DNA of 8,847 bases, from positions 1-8,847 of the forward strand of contig JBKQSL010000491.1 of the NCBI GenBank assembly GCA_052143655.1, read 5' to 3'. The notes under the pieces were generated by a model. That model saw nothing but the letters and a program-made list of their open reading frames with translations, was not told the origin of the DNA and did not search any database. This document shows, one piece after another, positions 1 to 5,448 of the stretch. This DNA comes from CAVSUR01 sp052143655 (lineage in GTDB: Bacteria; Actinomycetota; Actinomycetes; Streptosporangiales; Streptosporangiaceae). Numbering within the stretch: the stretch's first letter is position 1; each line of letters opens with the position of its first letter. Made by a program: the position numbers and the translations under genes.

Positions 1-676
1 CGAGCAGCGGGCGGACCGCGATGACCTCGGCGTCGGCCTTGGCGTGCACCAGGCACGGGTAGCCGTCGCACCAGGCACACCGGATGCAGGCGCTGCGCGG
101 CCGGTCCGCCTCGTCCAGCAGGATCCCGCATGGCGCGGAGAACGGGTGGTAGCCGCCGCGGGCCAGGTCCTCGGCCAGCTGGGCGATCCGCGGCTCGTGC
201 GAGACCGCGGGCCACGGGAACTGCTTCGACCAGGCACCCTCGGCCGGGTCCTCGCCGTGCGTGCCGTGCACCTGGTACAGCCACTCGGCCTTGGTGTAGT
301 ACGGCTCGAAGTCCGCATACGACAGCGGCCAGGCCGGGGAGATCCCGTCGACGTGCCTGATCTCGCCGAAGTCGGCCGGGCGCAGCCGGTACAGCGCTGC
401 CCCGTACATCTTGGTGGCGCCGCCGACGTAATAGTGCACCTGCGGCTGGAACGCCTTGCGTCGGCGTCGTACCAGGTGTCGGCGGAGATGTACCGGCCGT
501 CGACGAACACCGGGCCGGGATCACACCGGGCCGGGATCCCAGTTCTGCATCTCCCGCGGCAGGAAGTCGCCGCGTTCCAGCAGCAGGATCCGCTTGCCCG
601 TCGGCGCGAGCGTGTGCGCCAGCGTCCCGCCGCCCGCGCCGGTGCCGATCACGATCACGTCGTAGTCATCCGCCAT
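1..676 (-). pseudogene. GMC-family FAD-dependent oxidoreductase, frame-disrupted, 5' part only (continues past left edge)
   Basis: Glucose-methanol-choline oxidoreductases oxidise sugars or alcohols using FAD. The ATG at 676 begins MADDYDVIVIGTGAGGG, an FAD-binding Rossmann motif (GTGAGGG, residues 11-17) with the ribose-binding acidic residue in LLLERG (Glu35). A GGGGG run 4 bases upstream can serve as ribosome binding site. The frame hits TGA at 523-521 after WDPGPV, inside an exact 16-bp tandem duplication (507-538). With one copy removed it reads on as FVDGRYISADTWYDAD. An apparent missing G near 458-461 shifts the frame again, so from 457 leftward the reading is back in the ATG frame and stays open to the edge (KAFQPQVHYYVGGATKMYG, then CIRCAWCDGYPCLVHAKADA). 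That downstream part looks like conserved GMC sequence. About 225 of an expected 500-600 codons are visible. The start overlaps the end of the upstream kinase gene by 11 bases, suggesting translational coupling. As written it encodes only 51 residues; sequencing or assembly error is the main alternative to a real pseudogene. The substrate is unknown. Confidence 0.85.
507..538. repeat. Exact 16-bp tandem duplication inside the GMC gene
   Basis: Two adjacent identical copies of ACACCGGGCCGGGATC (507-522 and 523-538), with no extension of identity on either side. The minus-strand TGA that ends the GMC frame spans the junction (521-523). Sixteen bases shift the frame by +1, and removing one copy restores a normal GMC protein sequence. 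Confidence 0.95.
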
Positions 677-1226
677 TGGTGCCCCCTGTTTGTCCCGTGC
701 CGTGTCCCGGCCCATGCTGCTTACCCGGCTGCGGCAGGTCAAGTCCGGTGCTGATCTCGTCGACCAGCTCGTCCGGACGCTCCCGCGTCATCAGCACCAG
801 GGCCGCCTCGCCGACCCGCGGCAGCTCCAGGTCATCGAACTGGCTGTCCAGCAGCCCGGCCGGGAAGAAATGCCCGTGCCGCGCCTGCAGCCGCAGCAGG
901 CCGACGTCGTGGCTGACGTCCAGGAACACCATCCGGGCCGCAGGCCGGCCGGCCAGCAGCACGTCCCGGTAGGCGCGCTTGAGCGCCGAGCAGGCCACCA
1001 CGCCCGACTCGCCGGCCGCGGCGCGCTCGTCCATCCACGTCCCGATGGCGGCCAGCCACGGCCAGCGGTCGTCGTCGGTCAGCGCGACCCCGGCGACCAT
1101 TTTGGCCACGTTCGCCGCCGGGTGGAACGTGTCACCGTCGGCGAACGGCCAGCCCATGCGGGCAGCCAGCAGGCTGCCGACCGTCGTCTTGCCGCTCCCG
1201 GAAACCCCGGCCACTATCACGATCAT
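666..1226 (-). CDS. gntK: Gluconokinase, GntK family
   Basis: Phosphorylates D-gluconate with ATP to 6-phosphogluconate, feeding the pentose phosphate or Entner-Doudoroff route in the cytoplasm. The 186-residue protein begins MIVIVAGVSGSGKTT, with the Walker A P-loop GVSGSGKT at residues 7-14. Family signatures follow in order: DGDTFHP (30-35), M..GVALTDDDRWPWL (43-58), CSALKRAYRD (79-88) and GHFFPAGLLDSQFDDLE (118-134), the last being a hallmark of gluconokinases. The final ~22 residues form a Gly/Gln/His-rich tail beyond the usual end of the family. ATG at 1226 is chosen because the P-loop normally lies within the first 15 residues; the open frame extends 28 codons upstream without family similarity. 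The ribosome binding site is weak (GGTGG). The 3' end overlaps the start of the GMC oxidoreductase by 11 bases, so the two are probably one operon handling oxidation to gluconate and its phosphorylation (inference). Confidence 0.93.
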   Translation of the reverse strand: MIVIVAGVSGSGKTTVGSLLAARMGWPFADGDTFHPAANVAKMVAGVALTDDDRWPWLAAIGTWMDERAAAGESGVVACSALKRAYRDVLLAGRPAARMVFLDVSHDVGLLRLQARHGHFFPAGLLDSQFDDLELPRVGEAALVLMTRERPDELVDEISTGLDLPQPGKQHGPGHGTGQTGGTNGG

Positions 1227-1236
1227 CGCGCCACCG

Positions 1237-1266
1237 AGCCTATCGCCAGGCCGCCGCGCCAGGCCG
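1237..1266 (-). promoter_or_regulatory. Possible gntK promoter region with 10-bp direct repeat
   Basis: On the minus strand TAGGCT (1242-1237) fits the loose actinobacterial -10 form TANNNT, 10 bases before the gntK ATG. Just upstream are two exact copies of CGCCAGGCCG (plus-strand sense) at 1244-1253 and 1257-1266, spaced 13 bases start to start. They might be a regulator site, but no -35 is obvious and GC-rich chance repeats are common here. Confidence 0.2.
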
Positions 1267-1602
1267 GCGGCGCCATGCTGACCGCCTGGGCGGGCCACTG
1301 CCCGCGGCACGGGCGGGGATGCCAGGGTGAGCAGGAGAACTTCTTTCCCGGGCTAACCACCTGCCCGAGCTGGCCTGCCCGGCCTGGGACCAGAACCAGC
1401 CGCGGAACCTGAGCCGGTCGGTGCCGCCGCGGCGCGGGCCAGCCGGGCGCCGCAGCGGCGAGCGAGGCGGCGCCGGCCGCGAGCACCTGCCGCCGGGCCG
1501 ACCCGGGCTGGCAGGCCTCCCCTGGCCGCTGAACGGCCTTCCCGGGGTCGCCATCCGCGGCGCTCCGCGATGATCCGGCGGCTGCTTCCGCTGCCGGCCC
1601 CA

Positions 1603-1636
1603 GGCGGCCTGGGCGCGGCGCGGCGCCGCGGCCGCC
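1603..1636 (-). terminator. GC-rich hairpin downstream of the DUF5996 gene
   Basis: Outer arms GGCGGCC (1603-1609) and GGCCGCC (1630-1636) enclose the 12-bp palindrome CGCGGCGCCGCG (1619-1630). The two foldings share one base and compete. It begins about 34 bases after the DUF5996 stop. There is no T-tract, so its role as a terminator is only inferred from position. Confidence 0.3.
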
Positions 1637-1669
1637 GGGGACTGCCAGGCGCGCATGCTGGCGTGCCGG

Positions 1670-2584
1670 TCATGTCAGCGGCGGCGGGTTGCCGTCGGCG
1701 CTGGCGGCCAGGGCGGGGTCCCAGTCGCAGGCCGCGCACGCGCCGCGGAAGGCGGTCCTGGCGAACTCCAGCGCGGCCACGTGCGGGTCCGCGGCGGCGC
1801 GCACGTCATCGCAGTCCAGGACGAACTCGCCCAGATCCGGGTGCCACCGGCCGCCGGCCGGGGCGACCTCCTGATAGCCAGGCGGCATCGGGTACGCGTA
1901 GGCGTAGAACGCGGCGTGCGGGTAGCGGGCGTCACCCGGCCACCAGCCGACGGCGACCTCCTGGGAGTCCATCGCGTTGCGCATGATGAAGTCGGCGGAC
2001 GGCGGCTGCGCCGGCTGGCCGGAGAACAGGCTGACGGCCAGGTCGAACGAGCCCCACCAGGCGTTCACCGGAGTGCAGCGGCCCCGGTACGGGGCGCGGA
2101 ACGCGGCCAGGACCTGCGCCGCCGCGGTCGCCGCGGCGAAGTACCGGGTCACCTCGGCCGGGTCGTAGTGCGCGTGCTCGGTGTCGGCGTCCAGCGGCAC
2201 GGTCCACGGCACTTCCTGCGGGGCCGGGTCGATCCGCACCTCGCCGCCAGCCTGGCTGACGGCGGCGAGCACCGCGCGGGTCACCTCCCCGACCGGCCGG
2301 TCCGGGGTCAGCGGGATGCGCGCGCCGCGGCCGCCGGTGTGCTCGACGAAGGCCTCGTGCGCGCGCAGGTCCAGGCCCGCCACCAGGTAACCAGATCCGT
2401 CCGGGGCCGGCAGCGGGGCCGTCTCCCAGCCCCGTGCGGTCAGCCGCAGCGCGGCGTGCTGCAGCTGCGGCTCGGGCGGGGCGAGCCGGGCCGCTAGCTT
2501 GCCGGGCACCTGGGTGTGCGCGTGCAACGTGTCGCAGGTCGCACGCCACTGTTCGTAGGAGGCCGCGGGCCAGTCCCTAGGCAT
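1670..2584 (-). CDS. DUF5996 family protein
   Basis: Resembles the DUF5996 family of cytoplasmic bacterial proteins, for which I know no biochemical function. The match rests on TLHAHTQVPGKL near the start, LRLTARGWET, the central run of an H..YDP motif, CTPVNAWWGSFDLAVSLFSG, a GWWPG motif, AAFYAYAYPMPPGY, and a C-terminal stretch FVLDCDDVRAAADP followed by FARTAFRGACA..DW. The ~304-residue length is normal and the frame is intact. ATG at 2584 gives MPRDWPAASYEQW, matching the usual short lead to the Trp-containing N-terminus. An in-frame GTG at 2590 adds two residues. Neither start has a good Shine-Dalgarno sequence. It lies 73 bases behind the MarR gene on the same strand and may be co-transcribed with it, although the tandem repeats between them may interfere. 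Confidence 0.85.
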   Translation of the reverse strand: MPRDWPAASYEQWRATCDTLHAHTQVPGKLAARLAPPEPQLQHAALRLTARGWETAPLPAPDGSGYLVAGLDLRAHEAFVEHTGGRGARIPLTPDRPVGEVTRAVLAAVSQAGGEVRIDPAPQEVPWTVPLDADTEHAHYDPAEVTRYFAAATAAAQVLAAFRAPYRGRCTPVNAWWGSFDLAVSLFSGQPAQPPSADFIMRNAMDSQEVAVGWWPGDARYPHAAFYAYAYPMPPGYQEVAPAGGRWHPDLGEFVLDCDDVRAAADPHVAALEFARTAFRGACAACDWDPALAASADGNPPPLT

Positions 2585-2589
2585 AGCCA

Positions 2590-2603
2590 CACGCTAATGC
2601 GTG
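2590..2603. repeat. Small inverted repeat before the DUF5996 gene
   Basis: CACGC (2590-2594) and GCGTG (2599-2603) form a perfect 5-bp inverted repeat around TAAT, immediately upstream of the ATG at 2584. It could be a protein binding site or a hairpin over the translation start. It is too short to be sure. Confidence 0.3.
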
Positions 2604-2606
2604 CCC

Positions 2607-2662
2607 GGCCGCGTGCTCAAGGCCGCATGCTCAGGGCCGCATGCTCGGGGCCGGTGCTCAGG
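2607..2662. repeat. Four 14-bp tandem repeats between marR-type gene and DUF5996 gene
   Basis: Units GGCCGCGTGCTCAA (2607-2620), GGCCGCATGCTCAG (2621-2634), GGCCGCATGCTCGG (2635-2648) and a degenerate GGCCGGTGCTCAGG (2649-2662, one base lost). The second and third differ at one position. Both hold the palindrome GCATGC. The MarR gene's stop codon (2660-2658) lies in the last unit, so the array may have grown from the end of that gene. Confidence 0.8.
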
Positions 2663-3218
2663 GCAGGCGGTCAGGAGCAGGTGCTGCCGGCCGTGTGCCG
2701 TCCGGCGCGAGGCCCGTCCGGGGCTCCGGCCCTGCGCCGAGCCCCAGCTCGCTGCGGTAGCCGGTGGTCACCGCCACCATCTCGCGCAGGAAGGCCTCGA
2801 TCACGGCCAGCTCGCCCACCGAGCGGCGGGCCAGGAGCTCTTCCGTGCGCGCGCCGAGGGGGCCGAAGAACGCCCGGGCCACCTGCAGAGCGGGCACGGC
2901 GGCGAACAGGTGACTCTGCCGCCGGTCGGCGGCGTTCAGCTCGCGCCGCACGTGGCCGGCCCGGACCAGCCGGTCCACCACGCCGGTCACCGCGCCGGAG
3001 GTGAGGTTCAGGTGCTCGCGCAGCAGCTTGGGGGTGGCCGGGGCGCCCTGCCGCTCGGCGCTCATGATCAGCACCAGCGCCTGCAGGTCGGTCGAGTGCA
3101 TGCCGTGCTGCTGAGCAAAGACGTCGGCAACACGGGACGACTCGGTGCCGTAGCTGCGCAGGTGCTCCTCGATCAACCGCGTCAGCCGGTCCCGGTCCGG
3201 GCTCTGGTCAGCAGGCAC
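2658..3218 (-). CDS. MarR family transcriptional regulator
   Basis: A 186-residue predicted winged-helix DNA-binding repressor of the MarR type, normally a dimer released from its operator by small ligands. The N-terminal helices (about 10-38) are followed by HSTDLQALVLIM (41-52) and the winged helix (60-107): APATPKLLREHLNLTSGAVTGVVDRLVRAGHVRRE gives the recognition-helix region and NAADRRQSHLFAAV the wing, with the D-R-R motif typical of MarR proteins. The C-terminal ~25 residues are Pro/Ala/Gly-rich and run into the tandem repeats. The start is GTG at 3218, supported by the strong ribosome binding site GGGAGGGG (minus-strand sense, 3234-3227) with 8-base spacing. The divergent promoter region carries alternating half-sites suited to autoregulation and control of the adjacent MMPL stub and MFS gene (inference). 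Confidence 0.9.
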   Translation of the reverse strand: MPADQSPDRDRLTRLIEEHLRSYGTESSRVADVFAQQHGMHSTDLQALVLIMSAERQGAPATPKLLREHLNLTSGAVTGVVDRLVRAGHVRRELNAADRRQSHLFAAVPALQVARAFFGPLGARTEELLARRSVGELAVIEAFLREMVAVTTGYRSELGLGAGPEPRTGLAPDGTRPAAPAPDRLP

Positions 3219-3226
3219 GCAGTGAA

Positions 3227-3234
3227 CCCCTCCC
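3227..3234 (-). promoter_or_regulatory. Ribosome binding site deciding the GTG start of the MarR gene
   Basis: GGGAGGGG on the minus strand, 8 bases before GTG 3218. No competing ATG lies near it. Confidence 0.75.
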
Positions 3235-3235
3235 G

Positions 3236-3265
3236 TTCACAGCCTAACTCTTAGCTAATAAGAAT
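3236..3265 (+). promoter_or_regulatory. Candidate promoter toward the MMPL stub, probably giving a leaderless transcript
   Basis: TTCACA (3236-3241) and AAGAAT (3260-3265) lie 18 bases apart and resemble a sigma-70 type -35/-10 pair. Transcription would begin about 7-9 bases later, at or next to ATG 3274. That ATG has no Shine-Dalgarno sequence, consistent with a leaderless message, which is common in actinobacteria. The region is strikingly AT-rich for this genome. Confidence 0.45.
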
Positions 3266-3269
3266 CTTA
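3249..3269. promoter_or_regulatory. Putative MarR operator with alternating TCTTA/TAAGA half-sites
   Basis: TCTTA (3249-3253), GCTAA spacer, TAAGA (3259-3263), a single A, TCTTA (3265-3269). This gives a 15-bp inverted repeat and an 11-bp palindrome TAAGAATCTTA that share the middle half-site; TTAGCTAA (3251-3258) is a further palindrome. It overlaps the candidate plus-strand -10 and lies 31-51 bases before the MarR start, a position suited to repression in both directions. Confidence 0.55.
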
Positions 3270-3273
3270 CTTC

Positions 3274-3546
3274 ATGAGACTTCGGCGGCCGCAGACACTG
3301 ACCGCTCGCCTGCTGCCCATGATTACCGGAAAAAGTATCCGCCTGGCTCTGCTAGCCGTCGCCGTCCTGGTCTCCGGCGCCATCATCGCGACCGCCGGAA
3401 CCGCGAAGGTCAACAATGACCCGGCCGCCGGCCTGCCGACCTCCTCGCAGTCTGCCCATGTCGCCGCGATCAAGGCCGCAGGCACTGCCTGCGCGGGCCG
3501 GCCCGCGCAGGGCCGGGTGCGGCGGGCAACCGCAGGTAGGTTCTGA
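3274..3546 (+). pseudogene. N-terminal stub of an MMPL-type (RND superfamily) exporter
   Basis: The 90-codon frame starts at ATG 3274. Residues 1-22 are basic, 23-41 form one membrane helix (LALLAVAVLVSGAIIAT), and then KVNNDPAAGLPTSSQSAHV resembles the segment that follows the first helix in MMPL transporters, where an N-D-P..LP...S pattern opens the periplasmic domain. Similarity stops near residue 70 (about 3483). The last 20 residues (TACAGRPAQGRVRRATAGRF) look unrelated and cross the 24-bp palindrome. Full MMPL proteins have about 700 residues, so about 90% is missing. A MarR gene divergent from an MMPL exporter gene is a familiar actinobacterial arrangement, which supports the reading. 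A short functional membrane peptide is the less likely alternative. Confidence 0.6.
3488..3511. terminator. Perfect 24-bp palindrome, possible terminator or deletion scar
   Basis: CCTGCGCGGGCC (3488-3499) is followed directly by its exact reverse complement (3500-3511), with no spacer. It lies just after the point where MMPL similarity ends and before the MFS gene. It could act as a bidirectional GC-rich terminator, a dimeric protein site, or mark the deletion end point. No T-tract follows it. Confidence 0.5.
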
Positions 3547-3564
3547 TGGACCCATGGACCAGCG

Positions 3565-4773
3565 GTGGCAGCGGCCCGGCCCGGCAGCAGGCCGGTGAGG
3601 CGGGGCCTGGAGGTTCTCAGTCTCAGCAGTTTCGTCGTCCTCGGAATGCCCGACGGCATGCTCGGCACCGCCTGGCCGGCCATGCGGCAGAGTTTCGGCG
3701 CGCCGGTCGGTGATCTCGGCCTGATCCTGGTCACCGCGACGGCGGGCTCGGCACTCGTCACCGCGTTCGTCGGCAGGCTGATCCGCCGCCTCGGCGTGCC
3801 CGCGCTGCTGGCAGTGGCCGGCGGGTGCGCCGCGGTCGCGGCCACCGGGTTCGCCGCCGCCCCCGGGCTGCCGCTGGTGCTGGGCATGGCCACCCTGACC
3901 GGGGCGGCCGCCGGCATGATGGACGGCGGGCTGAACACGGCGGTAGCGCTCGCGGGCCGACGCCGGCTGCTCAACCTGCTGCACGGCGCCTACGGCATCG
4001 GCACCGCGATCGGGCCGCTGGTGGTGACTGCGGCGATCCTCCTCGGCTCGTGGCGCCCGGCATACCTGGTGCTGCTCGTGCTCGACCTGACCGTCGCCGG
4101 ATCGTGGCTGGTCCGCCGGCACCGGGCCGCCGCGGTCCCGCCTGCGCCGCGATCGGGGCAGGCAGCGGACGCGGACGCGGCGCACCCGGGCCCGTCCTGG
4201 CCCGCGCGCCGGTACCGCTGGGTCGTGGTGGCCGGCCTGGGCGTGTTTTTCTTCTACACCGGGCTTGAGGTCGGCGCCGGGCAGTGGGAGGCGAGCTTCT
4301 GCCGGGGTCACCTGGGGCTGTCGGCGGCGGCGGCGGGCTTGGCCACGTTCGGCTACTGGGCGACGCTGACCGCCGTGCGGATCACCCTCGCCCTGCTCCC
4401 CCGGCCGCTGCCCCCCCGCCTGATCATCCGCTGGGGCAGCGTGGCCGCCGTGGCCGGCGCCGCGGCCATCTGGTGGCAGCCGGGCATCGCCGTCGCCGTG
4501 ACCGGCTTCGTCGTGCTCGGCGGCACGCTCGCCGGGATCTTCCCGGCGCTGGTAACCCTCACCCCGGGTCGCATCGGGGCGCGCCGCGCCCAGCACGTCA
4601 TCGCGTGGCAGGTCGGCGCGGCCGCCGTCGGCGGGGCCGCGGTCTCCGGCGCCATCGGCCTGCTCGTCGGCGTGACCAGCCTGGCCGTGCTGGGCCCGTC
4701 ACTGACCGCCCTGGCCGTCCTGCTGGTCGCCGCCGAGCTCACCCTCGCCAGGCTGGCCCCGGCCGGCCGGTGA
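3565..4773 (+). CDS. MFS transporter, sugar-type-like
   Basis: A 402-residue, strongly hydrophobic protein with about 11-12 predicted membrane segments, the normal size for the major facilitator superfamily. The first segment carries FVVLGMPDGMLGTAWPAMRQSFG, typical of the branch that also contains FucP/YbjJ-like proteins. The second to third segment loop has GRLIRRLG, a form of MFS motif A. The NTAVA..GRRRLLNLLHGAYGIGTAIGPL stretch (about 130-155) also fits this branch. A hydrophilic loop (about residues 188-213) separates the two six-helix halves. The substrate cannot be told. The start is uncertain: GTG 3565 gives the longest sensible N-terminus, GTG 3595 is an alternative, and neither has a strong ribosome binding site. 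It follows the MMPL stub by 18 bases and so may be driven from the MarR-controlled promoter (inference). Its last 75 bases overlap the frame of the converging transporter remnant. Confidence 0.88.
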   Translation: MAAARPGSRPVRRGLEVLSLSSFVVLGMPDGMLGTAWPAMRQSFGAPVGDLGLILVTATAGSALVTAFVGRLIRRLGVPALLAVAGGCAAVAATGFAAAPGLPLVLGMATLTGAAAGMMDGGLNTAVALAGRRRLLNLLHGAYGIGTAIGPLVVTAAILLGSWRPAYLVLLVLDLTVAGSWLVRRHRAAAVPPAPRSGQAADADAAHPGPSWPARRYRWVVVAGLGVFFFYTGLEVGAGQWEASFCRGHLGLSAAAAGLATFGYWATLTAVRITLALLPRPLPPRLIIRWGSVAAVAGAAAIWWQPGIAVAVTGFVVLGGTLAGIFPALVTLTPGRIGARRAQHVIAWQVGAAAVGGAAVSGAIGLLVGVTSLAVLGPSLTALAVLLVAAELTLARLAPAGR

Positions 4774-5204
4774 CGGCGCTAGCCCAGCCGTGGCCAGCCC
4801 GGCGGGGCCGGTGATCGTGCCGTCCTGATGACGGACGATCACCCGGACCGCCGGCAGCATGGCCGGGACGAACGATGACACGGTGATCACAGCGGCGGCG
4901 GCGACCAGGACCGTGTCCGCGCCGAAGGCCGACGCGAGCGGCCCGGCGATCGCGTAGCCGACCGGCGTGGCGACGAACGCCAGCAGGTAGTCGTAGCTGC
5001 GGAAGCGCGACAGCACCTCGGTGGGGACCAGCTGCTGGATGACGGTGGCCCAGTTCGTATTCAGGAAGATCGCGCCGGGCGTGCCGAGGACGGCACTGGC
5101 CACGTTGACCGGCAGCGGCAGCCGGGCCGCCACGTGGTCGCGGCCAGCCACAGCCGCCGGAACGGCCGCTCGGCCAGCGGCCCGAACACGTCGAGGCGGC
5201 GCAT
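4699..5204 (-). pseudogene. MFS_3-like transporter remnant with large internal deletion
   Basis: Two pieces of one transporter type are joined out of frame. From ATG 5204 the frame reads MRRLDVFGPLAERPFRRLWL AATT, an N-terminus typical of MFS_3/MefA-like exporters, to about 5133. The frame then differs by two bases: from about 5130 the other frame reads LPLPVNVASAVLGTPGAIF, then WATVIQQLVPTEVLSRFRSYDYL and the last two membrane helices (AFVATPVGYAIAGPLASAFG, and VLVAAAAVITVSSFVPAMLP), ending near VRVIVR at about 4831. That is the C-terminal ~100 residues of the same family. Proteins of this family have about 400 residues, so roughly 260-280 internal residues are absent. The C-terminal frame continues to a stop at 4699, with a non-conserved tail antisense to the end of the plus-strand MFS gene. 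Not expected to function. Confidence 0.75.
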
Positions 5205-5215
5205 GAGACGCCAGG

Positions 5216-5428
5216 CTAATCCAGTGCCATCACCCGGCCCCGCTCACATAACGGCCTGCGGGCCGGCCATGCCAGCCTGACCCGGCCGCAGGCACAGTCA
5301 CAGAACCATGCCTGATGGCGCACAGCCGCAGGTGGCGGACCTGACCCGGGGGGGCAGGCCTGGCTGGCCTTCACCTTCGGCGGGCAGCCGCTGCTGGTCC
5401 CGCACCGGTAAACCGCCGGCAGCCGCAC
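5216..5428 (-). CDS. Small cysteine-rich hypothetical protein
   Basis: A 70-codon open frame from GTG 5428 to TAG 5216 that I do not assign to a family. It has seven cysteines (9, 15, 25, 43, 45, 47, 61), with QAWFCDCACGRVRLAW in the second half and a closing PLCERGRVMALD, which looks like a metal-binding or zinc-ribbon-like small protein. It begins 20 bases after the Dyp peroxidase stop on the same strand and ends 11 bases before the transporter remnant, so it could be co-transcribed. The GTG lacks a Shine-Dalgarno sequence. About 79% of third positions are G/C by hand count, clearly lower than its neighbours, so it may be transferred, decayed or non-coding. It is not an encapsulin fragment. 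Confidence 0.35.
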   Translation of the reverse strand: MRLPAVYRCGTSSGCPPKVKASQACPPGSGPPPAAVRHQAWFCDCACGRVRLAWPARRPLCERGRVMALD

Positions 5429-5448
5429 CGGAGGCGGGCGGCCGCCGG

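Larger units (their letters stand above)
1227..1669. other. Gene-free interval between gntK and the DUF5996 gene
   Basis: About 440 bases with no convincing gene. Open frames exist on both strands (for example minus 1223-1486 and 1240-1656), but their translations are Ala/Arg/Pro/Gly-rich, resemble no family, and lack ribosome binding sites. The gntK-proximal end (1237-1266) holds a possible promoter and a direct repeat. The distal end (1603-1636) holds a GC-rich hairpin. I see nothing recognisable between them. Confidence 0.6.

Noticed and set aside
521..523. Recoding of the in-frame TGA (selenocysteine or programmed frameshift) in the GMC gene
   Set aside because: The stop arises at the junction of an exact tandem duplication and the expected protein returns when one copy is removed. 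No slippery site is needed, and GMC enzymes have no selenocysteine there.
44..754. A 236-codon plus-strand open frame over the GMC gene
   Set aside because: The minus strand encodes clear GMC sequence on both sides of the lesions; the plus frame is its shadow.
1223..1656. Minus-strand ORFs upstream of gntK as a real gene
   Set aside because: Ala/Arg/Pro-rich composition in two overlapping frames, no ribosome binding site and no family resemblance.
2607..2662. CRISPR-like array
   Set aside because: Units are 14 bp and directly adjacent with no spacers.
3352..4596. A 414-codon minus-strand open frame opposite the MFS gene
   Set aside because: Shadow frame of GC-rich coding DNA; highly charged Arg/Gly/Glu composition with no recognisable motif.
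5252..5292. Inverted repeat GCCTGCGG / CCGCAGGC as a terminator
   Set aside because: It lies inside the small cysteine-rich ORF, the stem is imperfect with a long loop, and such matches are frequent at this GC content.
5205..5448. Encapsulin shell gene or fragment behind dyp
   Set aside because: I translated the interval on the minus strand in the open frames and saw neither the encapsulin N-terminus nor later HK97-fold motifs; the space is too short for a ~265-residue protein.
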